This document shows positions 11,189 through 22,540 of a stretch of DNA of 64,000 nucleotides, piece after piece. The notes beneath the pieces are model-generated. The model searched no databases and had not been told where the DNA came from. It saw nothing but the letters and a program-made list of their open reading frames with translations. Source of the DNA: Oenanthe sinensis. Lineage: Eukaryota > Streptophyta > Magnoliopsida > Apiales > Apiaceae. The stretch is taken from NCBI GenBank assembly GCA_028671895.1, contig CM053796.1:29138860-29202859 (forward strand). Direction: 5' to 3'. Position 1 is the first letter of the stretch. Every line of letters begins with the position of its first letter. Position numbers and translations under genes: made by a program.

Positions 11189-12112
11189 TTAATCTTCTCA
11201 TCATTCTTGTTCGTCCCAAAATCCGCATAGCATTTTCGATACCCTTATTAGTTTTCAAGGAGTTAGGATTTATCTGAAGCGTTACAAATGCTACTGTTAT
11301 GCCCAAATTTCAGCATGTGTTATTTGTGATGGGTTCGTATTTATTGGGCTGAATTTATAGTTGTTCGGGTGGATTATTGTTGTTGTTATTGAATGTTATG
11401 TGCCTCCAAGATTGATTTGAAGGTTCTCTGTCATCTATATCTGTCAATGTCAATTGAAGGTCATAGTTCCATATTCCTCGGGTTGCCCTCGTAGGTGAGT
11501 TATGGTGTGCTGCTAATCTTGTCTTGGAAGATCCTTTCCACGTACTCAGGCGGGTTGCCCTCGTCTGGAGGCTTAAGACGCGTCCTACATTCGAGGTGAG
11601 TCTAGTGCTGACCTCCAGTCAAAGTATCCGGGAAATAGATGTAGTGGACAGTCTAGAGCCCATGGTTTCCGGGTCAATATCGGATTCATGAAGTTCTTGG
11701 GCCTTATACTGGGCTTTGACCTACCCAAACAAGCCTTAATGTGGAAACCTCTTCCAAGTAGGTTTCTCTTGCATTTTCCTATCGGGCCTCTACTTTAGCA
11801 AGAACTACGTGGGCTTGATCCCCTATAAATAGGGGTACGTAGGCACATTGTTAGGGGTTGGACATTGAGAGCCTCCACCAACTAAAAAACCCTAACAATC
11901 TCAGCCCTCAATACTCAACAACCACCACACTCCGACGACTTTTCTGGTAAAAAACACCACCCTAGATCTTGTTATGGCAATGGACCTCAAATTTTGTTGT
12001 TATAAATTCTTCCATCAACAGTTAACAATCATTTTAATATTTAAATAAAATAGCAGGTCGGTCCTTGGATAAGGCGACCAAGGCAACCGTCTAGGGCACC
12101 ATCATCGTAGGG
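11189..12112. repeat. Probable solo LTR or LTR-like block plus short flank
   Basis: From about 11296 (TGTTATGCCC) to about 12020 (ATCAACA) the sequence is less AT-rich than its surroundings, holds a clean TATA box (TATAAATAGGGG near 11824) followed by a GC-richer leader, and starts TG and ends CA. The phrase 'gggttgccctcgt' occurs twice, near 11480 and 11549. No target-site duplication was found and no partner LTR is present, so the call is tentative. A solo LTR of a Ty3/gypsy element is the best guess. Confidence 0.35.
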
Positions 12113-13209
12113 TGTTAAACAATATGAGTGTTGCAGAAAGGGGGTTGAATGCAACTTAAAAAATAATTAGTTTTCTTGCTAACAACAAACAAGACAGTAA
12201 TACTAGTAAGTAATAAATGCAAACAAACTTAAGCAAGTATATGAAGACAGGTGTTTAATTTCAAAAAATAAATTTTTTTTTTGCTACAACTGACTGGAAA
12301 ATAATTCCAGCTACAAAGAAATAAGAACAATGAATTTGCTAATGTTTCTTGCTTGATAGAAAACCTAGCTCAGTTGCATTAGAAAAAGTACTTGTGAGAC
12401 ATGTGTATTTATACTAAAATACATATCCCACTTATATGTGCACTTTTTCCTTTGTCCTAGAATAAAACTCAAAATAGAAACTGTGCTTTTATGGTTCAAC
12501 CTTATCTTCATTCAATTTATAGATAAAGTTGTGCTGAGATGACAGAAATCTTTGACTCCTGGTGCACATCTTGTCTTTTTGCTTGTCTTCTTCCAAGTTG
12601 CTTAGTAGGCTTAACAGACTAAATAGTAATGTCTAAATCATTCTTTGTGCTTTCACTATCTAATCTACTACCTGGAACAGTTTGTCAGCTTCACTAAAAG
12701 TATACTTTCAACTTCTAGCTCCTCTTTGGTGACAGTATCTTTGGCTCCGCATATGTTGTTGTCAAGCCTTGATAGATCCTTATTGTCTCCAAAAGCTGTT
12801 GTCAACTATCCCCGCCAAATGTGATGTCAGTAGAACATGTTGTCTGTGAATCTTCATTCTTCCGCCAAGTCTACTGTCAATGGAATAGTTGTTATCGCCT
12901 GTTCCTTTATGTTGTCACTTGAATATGTTGTCGTAGGCTTCAATTGAAGAATGTTATTATCAATTTCTTGACCCATGCAGTGTCTGAACGCTTTGTGAAC
13001 TTCTACTTCATGGATCATGTTATTGTTATTTGTATAAGACAGTAATTATTGAGACTTACTGTTATCTACTTGACTTTTAAACGTACTGTTACAAGTGACA
13101 ACTAAACATATTGTCAATATACATATGACAGTACATTTTACTTAGTTAATTCCTAATTAAGCTAAGTGACTTTTAGTTGATTACAATGTTAACACCACAA
13201 TCCCTAACA
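12113..13209 (-). repeat. 3' LTR of family B element (1097 bp)
   Basis: TGTTA...TAACA ends; aligns along its whole length with 24468-25573. On the minus strand the TATA box TATAAATA is at 12406-12413. Five exact GACAGTA/TACTGTC motifs remain here (near 12193, 12731, 12880, 13038, 13127) against eight in the 5' LTR. At several sites the difference is tactgtc to tattgtc. Confidence 0.92.
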
Positions 13210-13220
13210 ATCTCCCCCAA
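13210..13220 (-). other. Polypurine tract of family B element
   Basis: On the minus strand TTGGGGGAGAT abuts the 3' LTR, the expected place for the plus-strand primer. Confidence 0.8.
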
Positions 13221-13421
13221 TTTATTTTTATGTAAAATAAAGACAAATTTAAAGAGAATTGCAGATGTTAACTCAACTAACATAACTGAAGTGTTTGTAT
13301 AGAAAAATATTCAGGAAAGATTACAAGTGCAAATTTCTCAAGCTAACACTCCTCTAGACTGAACAAATTTTCATATTTTGCTTGAGCTTCCCTTGTTTTG
13401 AGCCTTCTTCTCCTTCAATTC

Positions 13422-16400
13422 TTAAAGCAAGAATTCCAGATCCCTGACACCAGCCTTTTCTTCTTCTGAGATAGCATAATTAGCTACACACTCCAGTACA
13501 TGTTTCACTTTTAAGGATGAAAAATCTCTTAGATCCTTTAAAGAGTAGTAGGATTCCACTGGGCCTCTGGTTATGCATAAGAATTTTGATCCAAATATAT
13601 CTTTCTGAAACCTTGGTAATGGACAAGAATATACCTTGTTGAGTCTTTTCCTATCTTCCCAAGTTTCTTCATCATCCCTGGAATCAATGACCTTTTCTGC
13701 AGCCTTACTCAAATTAAATTCAGACACAATTGTTGAGTTTACTGTCATTCCTTTGATTCTCCTCAGGATTTCTGTATTATGAATTTTGAAGTCCTCAACT
13801 TTGACCTCAACATTATCAATCAAAATCCTTAAAGGATTTGTAGAGACTAGTGATTGATATGAAGAGGTTCTTGAGTTTGTTTCATTGAATTGAGCAGCTT
13901 CGTAATTCTTTGTGGCTTTAGTTATTTTCTTCTTTGTTTTATCCACATCTTTCTGGGTTTTGACTATCTTTTCCTTTCTATCCTTCTCCTCTTTTGTTTC
14001 TCAGCTTCATCATTCTTCTTATCTTCATCAAAGAAACTCAAGGCTTTTCTTTTCAAATCAAAGACCTCAAAGTTTGTAATATTGAATAATTGAACTTTAA
14101 CCAACTCTGCAATCTTTGGTTCTTTCTTCACCAACACCTTGAGCTCCTCAAAAGTAATTGTTTCAGCATTTCCACCAGTATTATAGAAAATTATTTTGTA
14201 TGGATTTCTGAGTAGACATTACTGAGTTCTTTCATAGTCAACTTTCCTTGCAAACTCCAACTTCTTCTTTTTGTCAATTAAACTATGAATGACTGGGATA
14301 AATTTATGCTCTTCAGGATAAGGATATTTGGATAATTGTTCCTCCAACTTGGATAGTAGATCTGAGTTCTTATCCTGAAAAGAATCTATACTCCAGAATT
14401 ATTTGATCCCGTCTTCATTTTCAAACAATACTCCATCATGATACACTACTGGCCCATGCTCCTTTTCTTCACAATTATCTAGAGGATGAGGCTTGAAAGA
14501 ATCCATCAACTCCAAGAATTTTCAAATTAGAATCCTTCTAAAGACATGAGTCCTTATATCTGAGCCTTTGATGATCTGTAGCATTCTTTGAACCATGAAG
14601 TAATTTGCACTTTCCAATTTATAATCCAGCTCCTCTACTTGTCCTATAGAATAAAATAACTTCACACTACTCAAGGAATTATTATCAGACCATTCAATAA
14701 CAACCCTATAGATTAACTCTGCTTTGAATTCGGCTATATTATTGATTATTGGTCTTCTAACACCAATGCAATCTTCTTTAGTTTTCTCAGAAATCAGCTT
14801 CCATCTGACTCTTTAGGCTTTCTAGCAATGCATGTTCCTTCCTTTCTAGGCATAAAACCTCCATGTGCACCAAGATAGGCTTCAGCTTTTACTCTTGCCT
14901 TATTCAATTTGATAGAGATTTTTCTTGACAGTAACTCATTCCTTATATCTTCGTTGACAATATCTTTGGAAGTTTCTGTCAATTCTGTTGTGATAGCATG
15001 TTCAGGTTTCTTGACAGTAGGTTCTGGTCCTGTGAAAGTATGTTCAGGTTTCTTGACAGTAGGTTCTGGTCATGTGATAGTACGTTCCACCTTATCACTC
15101 CTGACAGTATCTTGTTTGACAACATCTTCATTGTCATCATTAAAACCAAGAATCACTAGCTTCATCAATATTCCTTCAACACCATCTTTATACACCTTAT
15201 AATTCTCATCATCATCCTTATCCACCTTATTTCCAGCTCTAGAAGATCCTTCACCATTAATGTTGTGTTGGCTAGAGCTACATGCACCTCCATCAGGCTT
15301 TCCATCATTATCATCACCATCAAATCTTTTTCCTTGTCTCTCAGCCTTCTTCATTTCAAATCTTTCTACTTCTTCTCTCAGAATCCTCGCCACTTTTGTT
15401 ATCTCTTCAGTTTGATCCAAATTTGAGAAGTAGTTGAAGGCATCTTTCACAGCTCTAGGCTGGTATTGGCTCACCCTTTCTAGATTCATTATTCTGTACT
15501 TTGTGTCTGATGCAAAGCCATATTTGATGTATAGTGGATTGTGAGTGATTTCTAGAAGCTTCTCCTTCACCATACTCAACAAAATCTTCTTCAAATTTTC
15601 ATTTAAGAAATATTTCTCAATTTTAATCTTGAGTCTAATGGCTTCAATCACTGTAATTTCTTGCCTGCCCAGGTATGACAAAATGATATACCAGCTTAGA
15701 CATCCTTCAATTCTTACAGTGATCACCCATTTGTTGCTTTTGGACACCAATACTGCTGCACTAGTAATTGATTTCCTCATTGATTTAGAAAATACTTTGG
15801 GTTCTCTGTTTGAGTTTCTCCTTAGACTTGTTATCTTTTGATTGTAGTCTGCATCTTGAAATACAACACTATTTTCATTTTCATCCACCATTAATATAGT
15901 AGCTTCATCTTCAGATAAATTCTCCTTTTCTTCTAGAAAGTAATCATCAGGATTTTGAGGAATAACCTTGTCCTTTCCTTTCCTAGCTACATGAACAGGA
16001 GCCTTTATTGCACCTTATTTGATGACAATGCCTTTCTCCGCCTTTTTGCTTTCTTCTTGTCCTTATCACATCCAAGCTTTTCAGCCATCTCAGTAGCCAC
16101 CTTGGACAACAATGCCAATTGACTCTCCCCCTGAGATGCAGCTTGTATCTCCTTATTATTCTCAGTGTGAACATCACCATCCACCACCTTCTCAGCCACA
16201 TCTACAAACACTGAACTCTTCTCCCCCTTAGTTGAGGTAGCAGCTACAAGAGTAGAGAATTGTGAGTTGAACTCCTGAAACTTGTCAAATACAGCCTTGA
16301 AACCATCATTCATGATCTACTCCAGACTTGACATCTTATTAATCAGCTTCACCTGGTTTCTCCCAACTATGTCCAGGTTCTTTGAGAGTTTAGACACCTT

Positions 16401-18378
16401 ATGAGAAAGGGATTTCAACCTTTCACCAGCTTGTTTAGAAGATTTTGGGGTTTTGAGGGTTCTTACACTCTCTTGTTTTTCTTGGATGATCTCATCATCC
16501 CTCACCAACTCATTCTCAAAGCCTAGTGTCTTTGAAGATTGGGCTCCCACATTTTTCTTTTTCTTGTGGCCATGTTCAAGGCCCTCTCCTTTTTCCTGAG
16601 ATTTTCCCAGCCCCTCATTTTTATGCTTACTTCTCTTTTCTTTTATCTCTCTTTTTTTCACACCCTCACTCAACCTAAGTGCATGGGACTGAGCAAGTAC
16701 ACCATGCACATGAAATTTAGATTGTACCTGTAGGAGTGTAGAAATGGGAATAGAGTCATCATCAGGAGAAGCTTCAGGCAAGAGAGTCGCTATTTAGAAT
16801 GACAGTGGTGACAACATATTTTGTTGAGAAGTTACTATCACAAGGACTGATAGTAACTGTGTCATTAACAGCAACAGAGGCTGTGACAACAATCTCTTCT
16901 ACCCTTTGAGTAGAAGGTTCTCGTGGATTGCTTTGATCAATCTCATCCAACTCTTGGAAGAGTGCATCAACATTTTGATCTTCTATGTTGGCAAAGTGTG
17001 ATGCACTATAGTTGAATGAGTTATGTTTCACATTTTTTAGCCCTATATTGTGTGTATCTTCAAGAGTATGAGGCTCATGTTAAGTGAGTTCAACATGGTA
17101 AGCAGACTTTTTACAGGGTTCCATGGGAGACTGACCAATTTCAATAGATGCCTCATTTTGAAAGGAAACATCTAGAGATGAGTTTTGTTCCCTATTAAGA
17201 TATGTGCCCTTTTGAGAGGATACAGTCTGGCTTACAGAGGTTGGTACCATTGCCTTCTTTCTTCTAGGCTCATCAGGGACCTATGTGGGTTCTGTGGTCT
17301 GATCACCACCCTTATTTGCTGCATCTAGTGCATTTTCACCACCTATTTGTGGAATAGTTTATAACCTAGGGGTAGTGGTCCTCTTCTTTTTAGAAACCTG
17401 GTCCTTTTAGGAGGAACCAGGCTCCTGGCTAATAGACTTGGAGAATCTAGATGGCCTAGCATCTTTGAATGGTTTGGAGTGTGGGTTAGTAATGGTGAGG
17501 TCAACACCATTCTCATCACTCAAAGAGAAAACATGGAAATCACTAGCAATAGATAAATTTAGTGATTTAATAGTTGAATCCTTGTAATCATAGATAAACA
17601 ACCCTAACTCAGCATTTAAAGGTTTACTAGTTAAAATAGAGTGGGTGTTTTTCTTCAAAATAGGGGACTCCATACATTGTACCCGATCAAGATTAATTAT
17701 GCCTACTACAGAATGAATAATAAGCATAAAGAATCTAGGATATTAGATTATCGGCCTTCTGCTATCATTCTTGCCAAGCACTAATTTGAATAGAGGCATC
17801 AAAAGCTTTCCTATATCAATCTTATAGTTGTGCACCAGTGAATGCACAATCTTCCTGATGTAAGTTGGGACCTCATTCCATCCTCTTGTTTTGCTTGACA
17901 TTGCCCTAGTGACAGTATCTAAGATCATGCTCTACTCATTCACCAAATATTTCCTATCCATTCCACCAGATGGATAACAATCATTAGAGTTGGGGCTTGT
18001 CTTGGGTCCTGTGTACCCAATCATCTTAAAGAACTTGGCAAGCTGAGCATCACTTGCAGGCTCCTAATGAAAAAGCGAACCTTCATCAGCTTCCACATGG
18101 AGAGCAGCATTGACATGACTGGAATCAATGGTGTAAGAGTTACCATTGATCTCAAACTTGATTGAGCTTGAGTCCTGCTCTCCCTCACAAGTTCCAGAGG
18201 TCCACAACTGTGACAAACTTGGTATCTCGAACATAAGACTTTGATTTAGAGCATACGAGAGGTAGGAGTTGTTCAAGAAGCCAATAAAGGGTTTGAAGGC
18301 TTCACCAGCTTCACCCATAGAAGCCATTGTGGTGAAGTTGTTTTGGGCAAGAGAACAAATAACTTGAGTTCCAGACAT
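13422..18378 (-). pseudogene. Third reading frame downstream of pol (broken, about 1650 codons)
   Basis: The frame begins at an ATG in good context (ACAACCATG) at 18378 and can be followed to a stop at 13422, in pieces: 18378-18064, 17928-17743, 17727-17407, 17031-16774, 16781-16317, 16313-16005, 15891-15070, 14982-14794 and 13946-13422. The first 350 residues are fairly hydrophobic and globular. The middle is Lys/Glu-rich and probably coiled coil, with a 13-residue tandem repeat around PEPTVKKPEH near 15000-15070. The end is again mixed. A related protein with a 'YPRF..xIIH' segment follows pol in copia elements of other asterids, as I recall them; its function is unknown. It has no retroviral envelope features that I can see (no clear signal peptide or paired membrane segments). 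Orientation and position match the 'env-like' frame of SIRE elements. Confidence 0.7.
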
Positions 18379-18523
18379 GGTTGTAGATTTGAGAGATTAA
18401 GAGGTTTAGAGAGAAATAAAATGAAGAAGATGAAGTTTCAGAGAGAGGGGTTGAGATTTTAGAGCGTTTGAGGGTAAGAGAGTTTTAGAAGAAGTAAAGA
18501 GTGTAAGATATTTTAACTGTTTG

Positions 18524-18850
18524 TATATATATGATGTGAAAAAGTAGCTGTCAAGGCTGAATTTCAATCGATTTAATTGACAATTGAATTCCAGATCCAC
18601 TCCTTTTGATAGTAACTCATGCGCTAGAAATCACAAAAACTCTTGACAATAACATTAGTGGTTAGTATATAAATAAATGAATAACCCTAATATAAATTAT
18701 TGACATTATGTTATGCGGGGATTTAGAAAACTATACTGTCGATGAATACTGACAATAAGTTTATGACAGTATGTTTCAGTCCCGCATACTATGCTGTCAA
18801 TACTTCTCAAACGATCGACAATAACATATTATTATATGACAGTATGGATA
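18524..18850 (-). promoter_or_regulatory. Putative internal promoter of the third reading frame
   Basis: On the minus strand, three exact GACAGTA/TACTGTC motifs (18734, 18770, 18838) and several one-base variants are followed by a TATATATA box at 18524-18531. A pyrimidine-rich stretch of about 110 bases then leads to the ATG at 18378. The order (motif cluster, TATA, leader) is that of the element's own LTR. Spacing from TATA to ATG, about 145 nt, is normal for a plant gene. Inferred from layout only. Confidence 0.5.
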
Positions 18851-19049
18851 AAACACACTATCAAGAAACTTGATAGTACTTTTTATTAACCTCATATGAA
18901 TTAAGTTATTTAAAAATAAACTAGTTAACCTCTCAATAAAATATCATCATGTGTATCCACTGTGATAGAAATCAAAACACCTCAAGAAGTCATTAATTCA
19001 CAATGAATTTCAGTTAACTAAATTTTTGATCAACTAAACATAATTACAT

Positions 19050-19444
19050 TAATAGGATAAATTTAAAATACCCAATTTACTCACTAGCCTGTTGAATGCC
19101 TTTTCATCCAATGATTTTGTGAAAATATCTGCAAGTTACTTCTCTGTGGGCACATAGATCACCTTGATCGTGCCTTCATCCAAATGTTCTCGAATGAAAT
19201 GATGATTGATGTCAATGTGCTTAGTTTTGGAGTGTTGAACAGGATTCTCAGAAATTGCTATGGCACTAGTGTTGTCACAAAAGATAGGAATTCCTTGCAG
19301 AGTCAACCCGTAGTCCAATAATTGGTTTCTCATCCAAAGTAACTGAGCACAACAACTACCAGCTGCAATATATTTAGCTTCTACAGTTGAATTTGACACT
19401 GAATGTTGCTTCTTGCTAAACCATGAAACCAATCTTTCTCCCAA
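19050..19444 (-). pseudogene. Copia RNase H domain and end of pol
   Basis: Reads as the copia RNase H: LVSWFSKKQ, then STVEAKYIAAG, with CDNTSAIAISENPV and the KTKHIDINHHFIRE signature, running on to ADIFTKSL near 19120 and a pol end near 19050. Normally fused to RT; here separated from it by a frame break. Acidic residues of the Glu (VEAKY) and Asp (CDN) positions are kept. Confidence 0.85.
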
Positions 19445-19642
19445 AAATTGGCAGCTTCATGTTGTACTCTTTCTGTCTATTCTGCAACCAGCATAGTCTA
19501 AGTCTAAATATCTAATTAAGTCAAAACCAGACTCTTTAAGATACTAAAGGCCTAAATATTGAGTGCCTTTTAAGTATCTAAAGATTCTCTTTACTGCCAT
19601 TAAATGAGACTCTTTTGGATCAGACTAGAACCTTGCACACAA

Positions 19643-20743
19643 TCATGTTACAAACATGACGTCAGGCCTGCTAGCAGTTAGGTAGAGGAGAGAGTCAATC
19701 ATTCCTCTATACATCTTGTTGTCCACCTTTTTTCTTTTTGGGTCATTGTTAAGTTGAGTTGCTGTTGAGATTGGAGTCTTTGCAGGGGATGAGTCTTCTA
19801 TATCAAATCTTTTCAAAAGATCCTTGACATACTTAGTTTGGCAAATAAATATTCCATCTTCTTTTTGATAGACTTGAAGTCTAAGAAAGAATGACAATTC
19901 ACCCATCATACTCATCATATTTGTTCGGCATTAACTTTGAGAATTTTTTGCATAAATCTTCATTTATTGAGCCAAAGATGATGTCATCAACATAAACTTG
20001 GACTAGAATGATATCATTTCCATGCTTTTTGTAGAAAAGAGTTTTATCCACAATCCCTCTTATAAAATCATTCTCAAGAAGGAACTTGGAAAGAGTGTCA
20101 TACAAAGCCCTTGGTGCTTGCTTTAAGTCATACAATGCCTTGTGCAGTTTGTACACAAAATTCTTCATTTTTGGATCTTCAAAGCTTAGGGGTTGTTCAA
20201 CATACATTTCTTCTTCTAGCTCTCCATTAAGAAAAGCATTATTAATATCCATTTGAAAAACCTTGAAGTTGTTGAATGCGGTAAAAGCCAAAAAGATTCT
20301 TAATGCCTCAAGTCTGGTAACAGGAGCAAATGTTTCATCATAATCAATCCCTTCATGTTGACAGTAACCTTTTGCCACCAGCCTTGCTTTGTTTCTTGTG
20401 ACAGTACCCAATCATCCATCTTATTCCTATAAACCCATTTGGTGCCTATTACAGATTTGTTCTTTGGTCTAGGCATCAATTCCCAAACACAGCTTCTTTC
20501 AAATTGATTAAGCTCTTCTTGCATGACATTAATCCAATTTGGATCAGTCAATGCTTCTTCTAGAGTTTTGGGTTTAGTTTGAGAAATGAAACAAGAGTAC
20601 ATGCATTCATTTACAACATTTCTTCTTGTTTTGACTCCAGTTCCTGGATCAGCAATGATTAGATCATTAGTGTGATCCATGTTCCACTTTGTTTCTCTTA
20701 GTGAATCACTTGAATTTTTTTTCACTTGGTTGGTTGACAGCAT
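19643..20743 (-). pseudogene. Copia reverse transcriptase (frameshifted)
   Basis: Three overlapping frames together give a copia RT. 20743-20411 holds the entry region (LEEALTDPNWINVMQEEL, ELMPRPK, GTKWVYRNK). 20411-19899 holds KARLVAKGY, the [10 protein letters not shown] motif with the first catalytic Asp, and YVDD. 19918-19643 continues with LSFFLRLQV and the thumb region. Frame breaks lie near 20400 and 19915. YVDD is intact although the frame is not. Confidence 0.88.
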
Positions 20744-20927
20744 CTTTTACTCTTGAACTGTTGACATCATCAATTTCTTCAAGTCCACTATTCATGGAAA
20801 CATTCCCAGAAAAATCAGTTATTTGAGCAGTTCATTCATTGTCTCCAGACTGGATAGGAACAATTGTTGGACCCGAAATTGTGTGATAAACTCTTGATGA
20901 GTCTTCATCAATCTCTTCTAGATAGCC

Positions 20928-21915
20928 TTAATTTTCAAAGGCTAAAGGTTCTGTTTCTTGACTTCCTTCAACTCCAGGAAATTTTGTTTCATCAAAGGTG
21001 ATATTTACACTCTTCTCCACAGTCTTGTAATCAATGATGTAGAATCTGTATGTAGTCTTGTCAATTCCATACCCCATGAAGATTCCTTCAAGTGTTTTAG
21101 TATCATATTTTCCTTTGATCTCAGTTGAATCTTTCATGAAGTAGAACTTGCTTCCAAAGACATGAAAGTAGTTGACAGTAGGTTTCCTTCCTGTGAGTAA
21201 TTCATAGGGTGTCTTTCTATAGGCCTTGTTGACTACAGTTATGTTTTGAGTATTACATGCTATATTTATTGCTTCACCCCAGAAATAAGTAGGAAGTTTT
21301 GCTTCACTTAACATTGTTCTAGCAGCCTCAATGAGAGTTTTATTCTTTCTCTTACAATACCATTTTATTGAGGAGTTCTTGGTGCAGAGAATTGTTGAGT
21401 GATGTCATTGTTTTTGCAGAAATCATTCATGATACTGTTTTTGAACTCAGTACCATTGTCACTTCTCAGGGTCTGCACCTTGTACTTGGGATTCTTGTCA
21501 ATAACCTTACCAAATCAATAATCTCTTGAGCAGCTTCATCCTTAATTGTTAGAAACCTCACCCAAGTGTATCTTGAAAAGTCATCAACCATCACTAAGGC
21601 ATATATTTTTCATGTCAGTGATTGCACATTCACAGGACCAAATAAGTCCATGTGAATAAGTTGAAATGCTTCATTAATTGAACCACTTGGAGTGCTTTTG
21701 TGAGTGGCTCTCATTAGCTTCCCCTTTTGGCAATCCTCACACAATCCTTCTTGATAGAATTCAAGTTGAGGAAGCCCTTTCACCAGCTCTCTCTTCATTA
21801 GATAATTCATTGCTTTAAAGTTCAAATGAGAAAGCTTCTTGTGCCACATCCAACTTTCAGATGGTGAAGCCTTATTGTAAAAACAGTAGACTTTGTCTTT
21901 TCTTACTGAATCCAA
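20928..21915 (-). pseudogene. Copia integrase (broken)
   Basis: 21915-21610 carries the pre-integrase zinc finger: WHKKLSHL for the histidines and CEDCQKGK for the cysteines, then the first catalytic Asp in HMDLFGPV. The second Asp (RSDNGTEF) is readable near 21440-21460 outside the main frames. 21314-20928 carries the C-terminal part (AKLPTYFWGEA, TPYELLTGRKP, FHVFGSKF). Stops at about 21600 and 21360 separate the pieces. Confidence 0.85.
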
Positions 21916-21933
21916 GTCAACTATAAAGAGGCT

Positions 21934-22275
21934 TCATTTCCTTACACATTGCAGTGGTTCTTCTTCTGTCTTCTTGTTGACAATGGAGAATTTTTCTTGA
22001 TCAAAACCAACTTGGAATCCTCTTTCACAAAATTGAGTTACACTCAATAGATTGTGCTTCAATCCATTCACTAGAGCAATCTTCTCAATCTTCAAATTTC
22101 TAACTTCCAGAATGCCATATCCCATTATAAAACCAATGATATTGTCACCAAAGGTTACACAAGGGCCGACCATTTCCATGAACTGTGATAGCAGGGCTTT
22201 ATCACCTGTCATATGTCCTGAACATCTATTGTCAATGATCCACATGATTCTTTTATTTTTCATGTTACCCTGCAA
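21934..22275 (-). pseudogene. Copia aspartic protease, active site altered
   Basis: WIIDNRCSGHMTGDKALL aligns with the usual protease start in which the catalytic triad reads D-S-G. Here it is D-N-R, so the triad is lost by two changes, each explicable as G-to-A. Downstream residues (VTFGDN, LKHNLLSVTQ) are those of the region linking protease to integrase. Confidence 0.8.
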
Positions 22276-22540
22276 AGAAAATATTTTATGTTAATTTTGG
22301 TACCCAACTCTCATTGGGTCCATTTTGCTTAGCTAGTTCAGAGTTTGACTCTGGATCAGTTGCTTTTCTTTCTTTGAGCATGACTCTTGTAGCTACTCAT
22401 TCAGTTTTGATAACTGGTTTAATAGCCTTGTTCTTGGGTGGCTTGTTCATCCTAATTTTAGGAGGATTTTGAGTCTTTGCTTTTTTAATTTTAACATTCT
22501 TATGCAGACATACTTGATTGTTATGAAAAGACATGTTAAA

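Noticed and set aside
13422..18378. Calling the third frame a retroviral envelope
   Set aside because: Position fits, but no signal peptide, furin-like site or membrane segments are visible.
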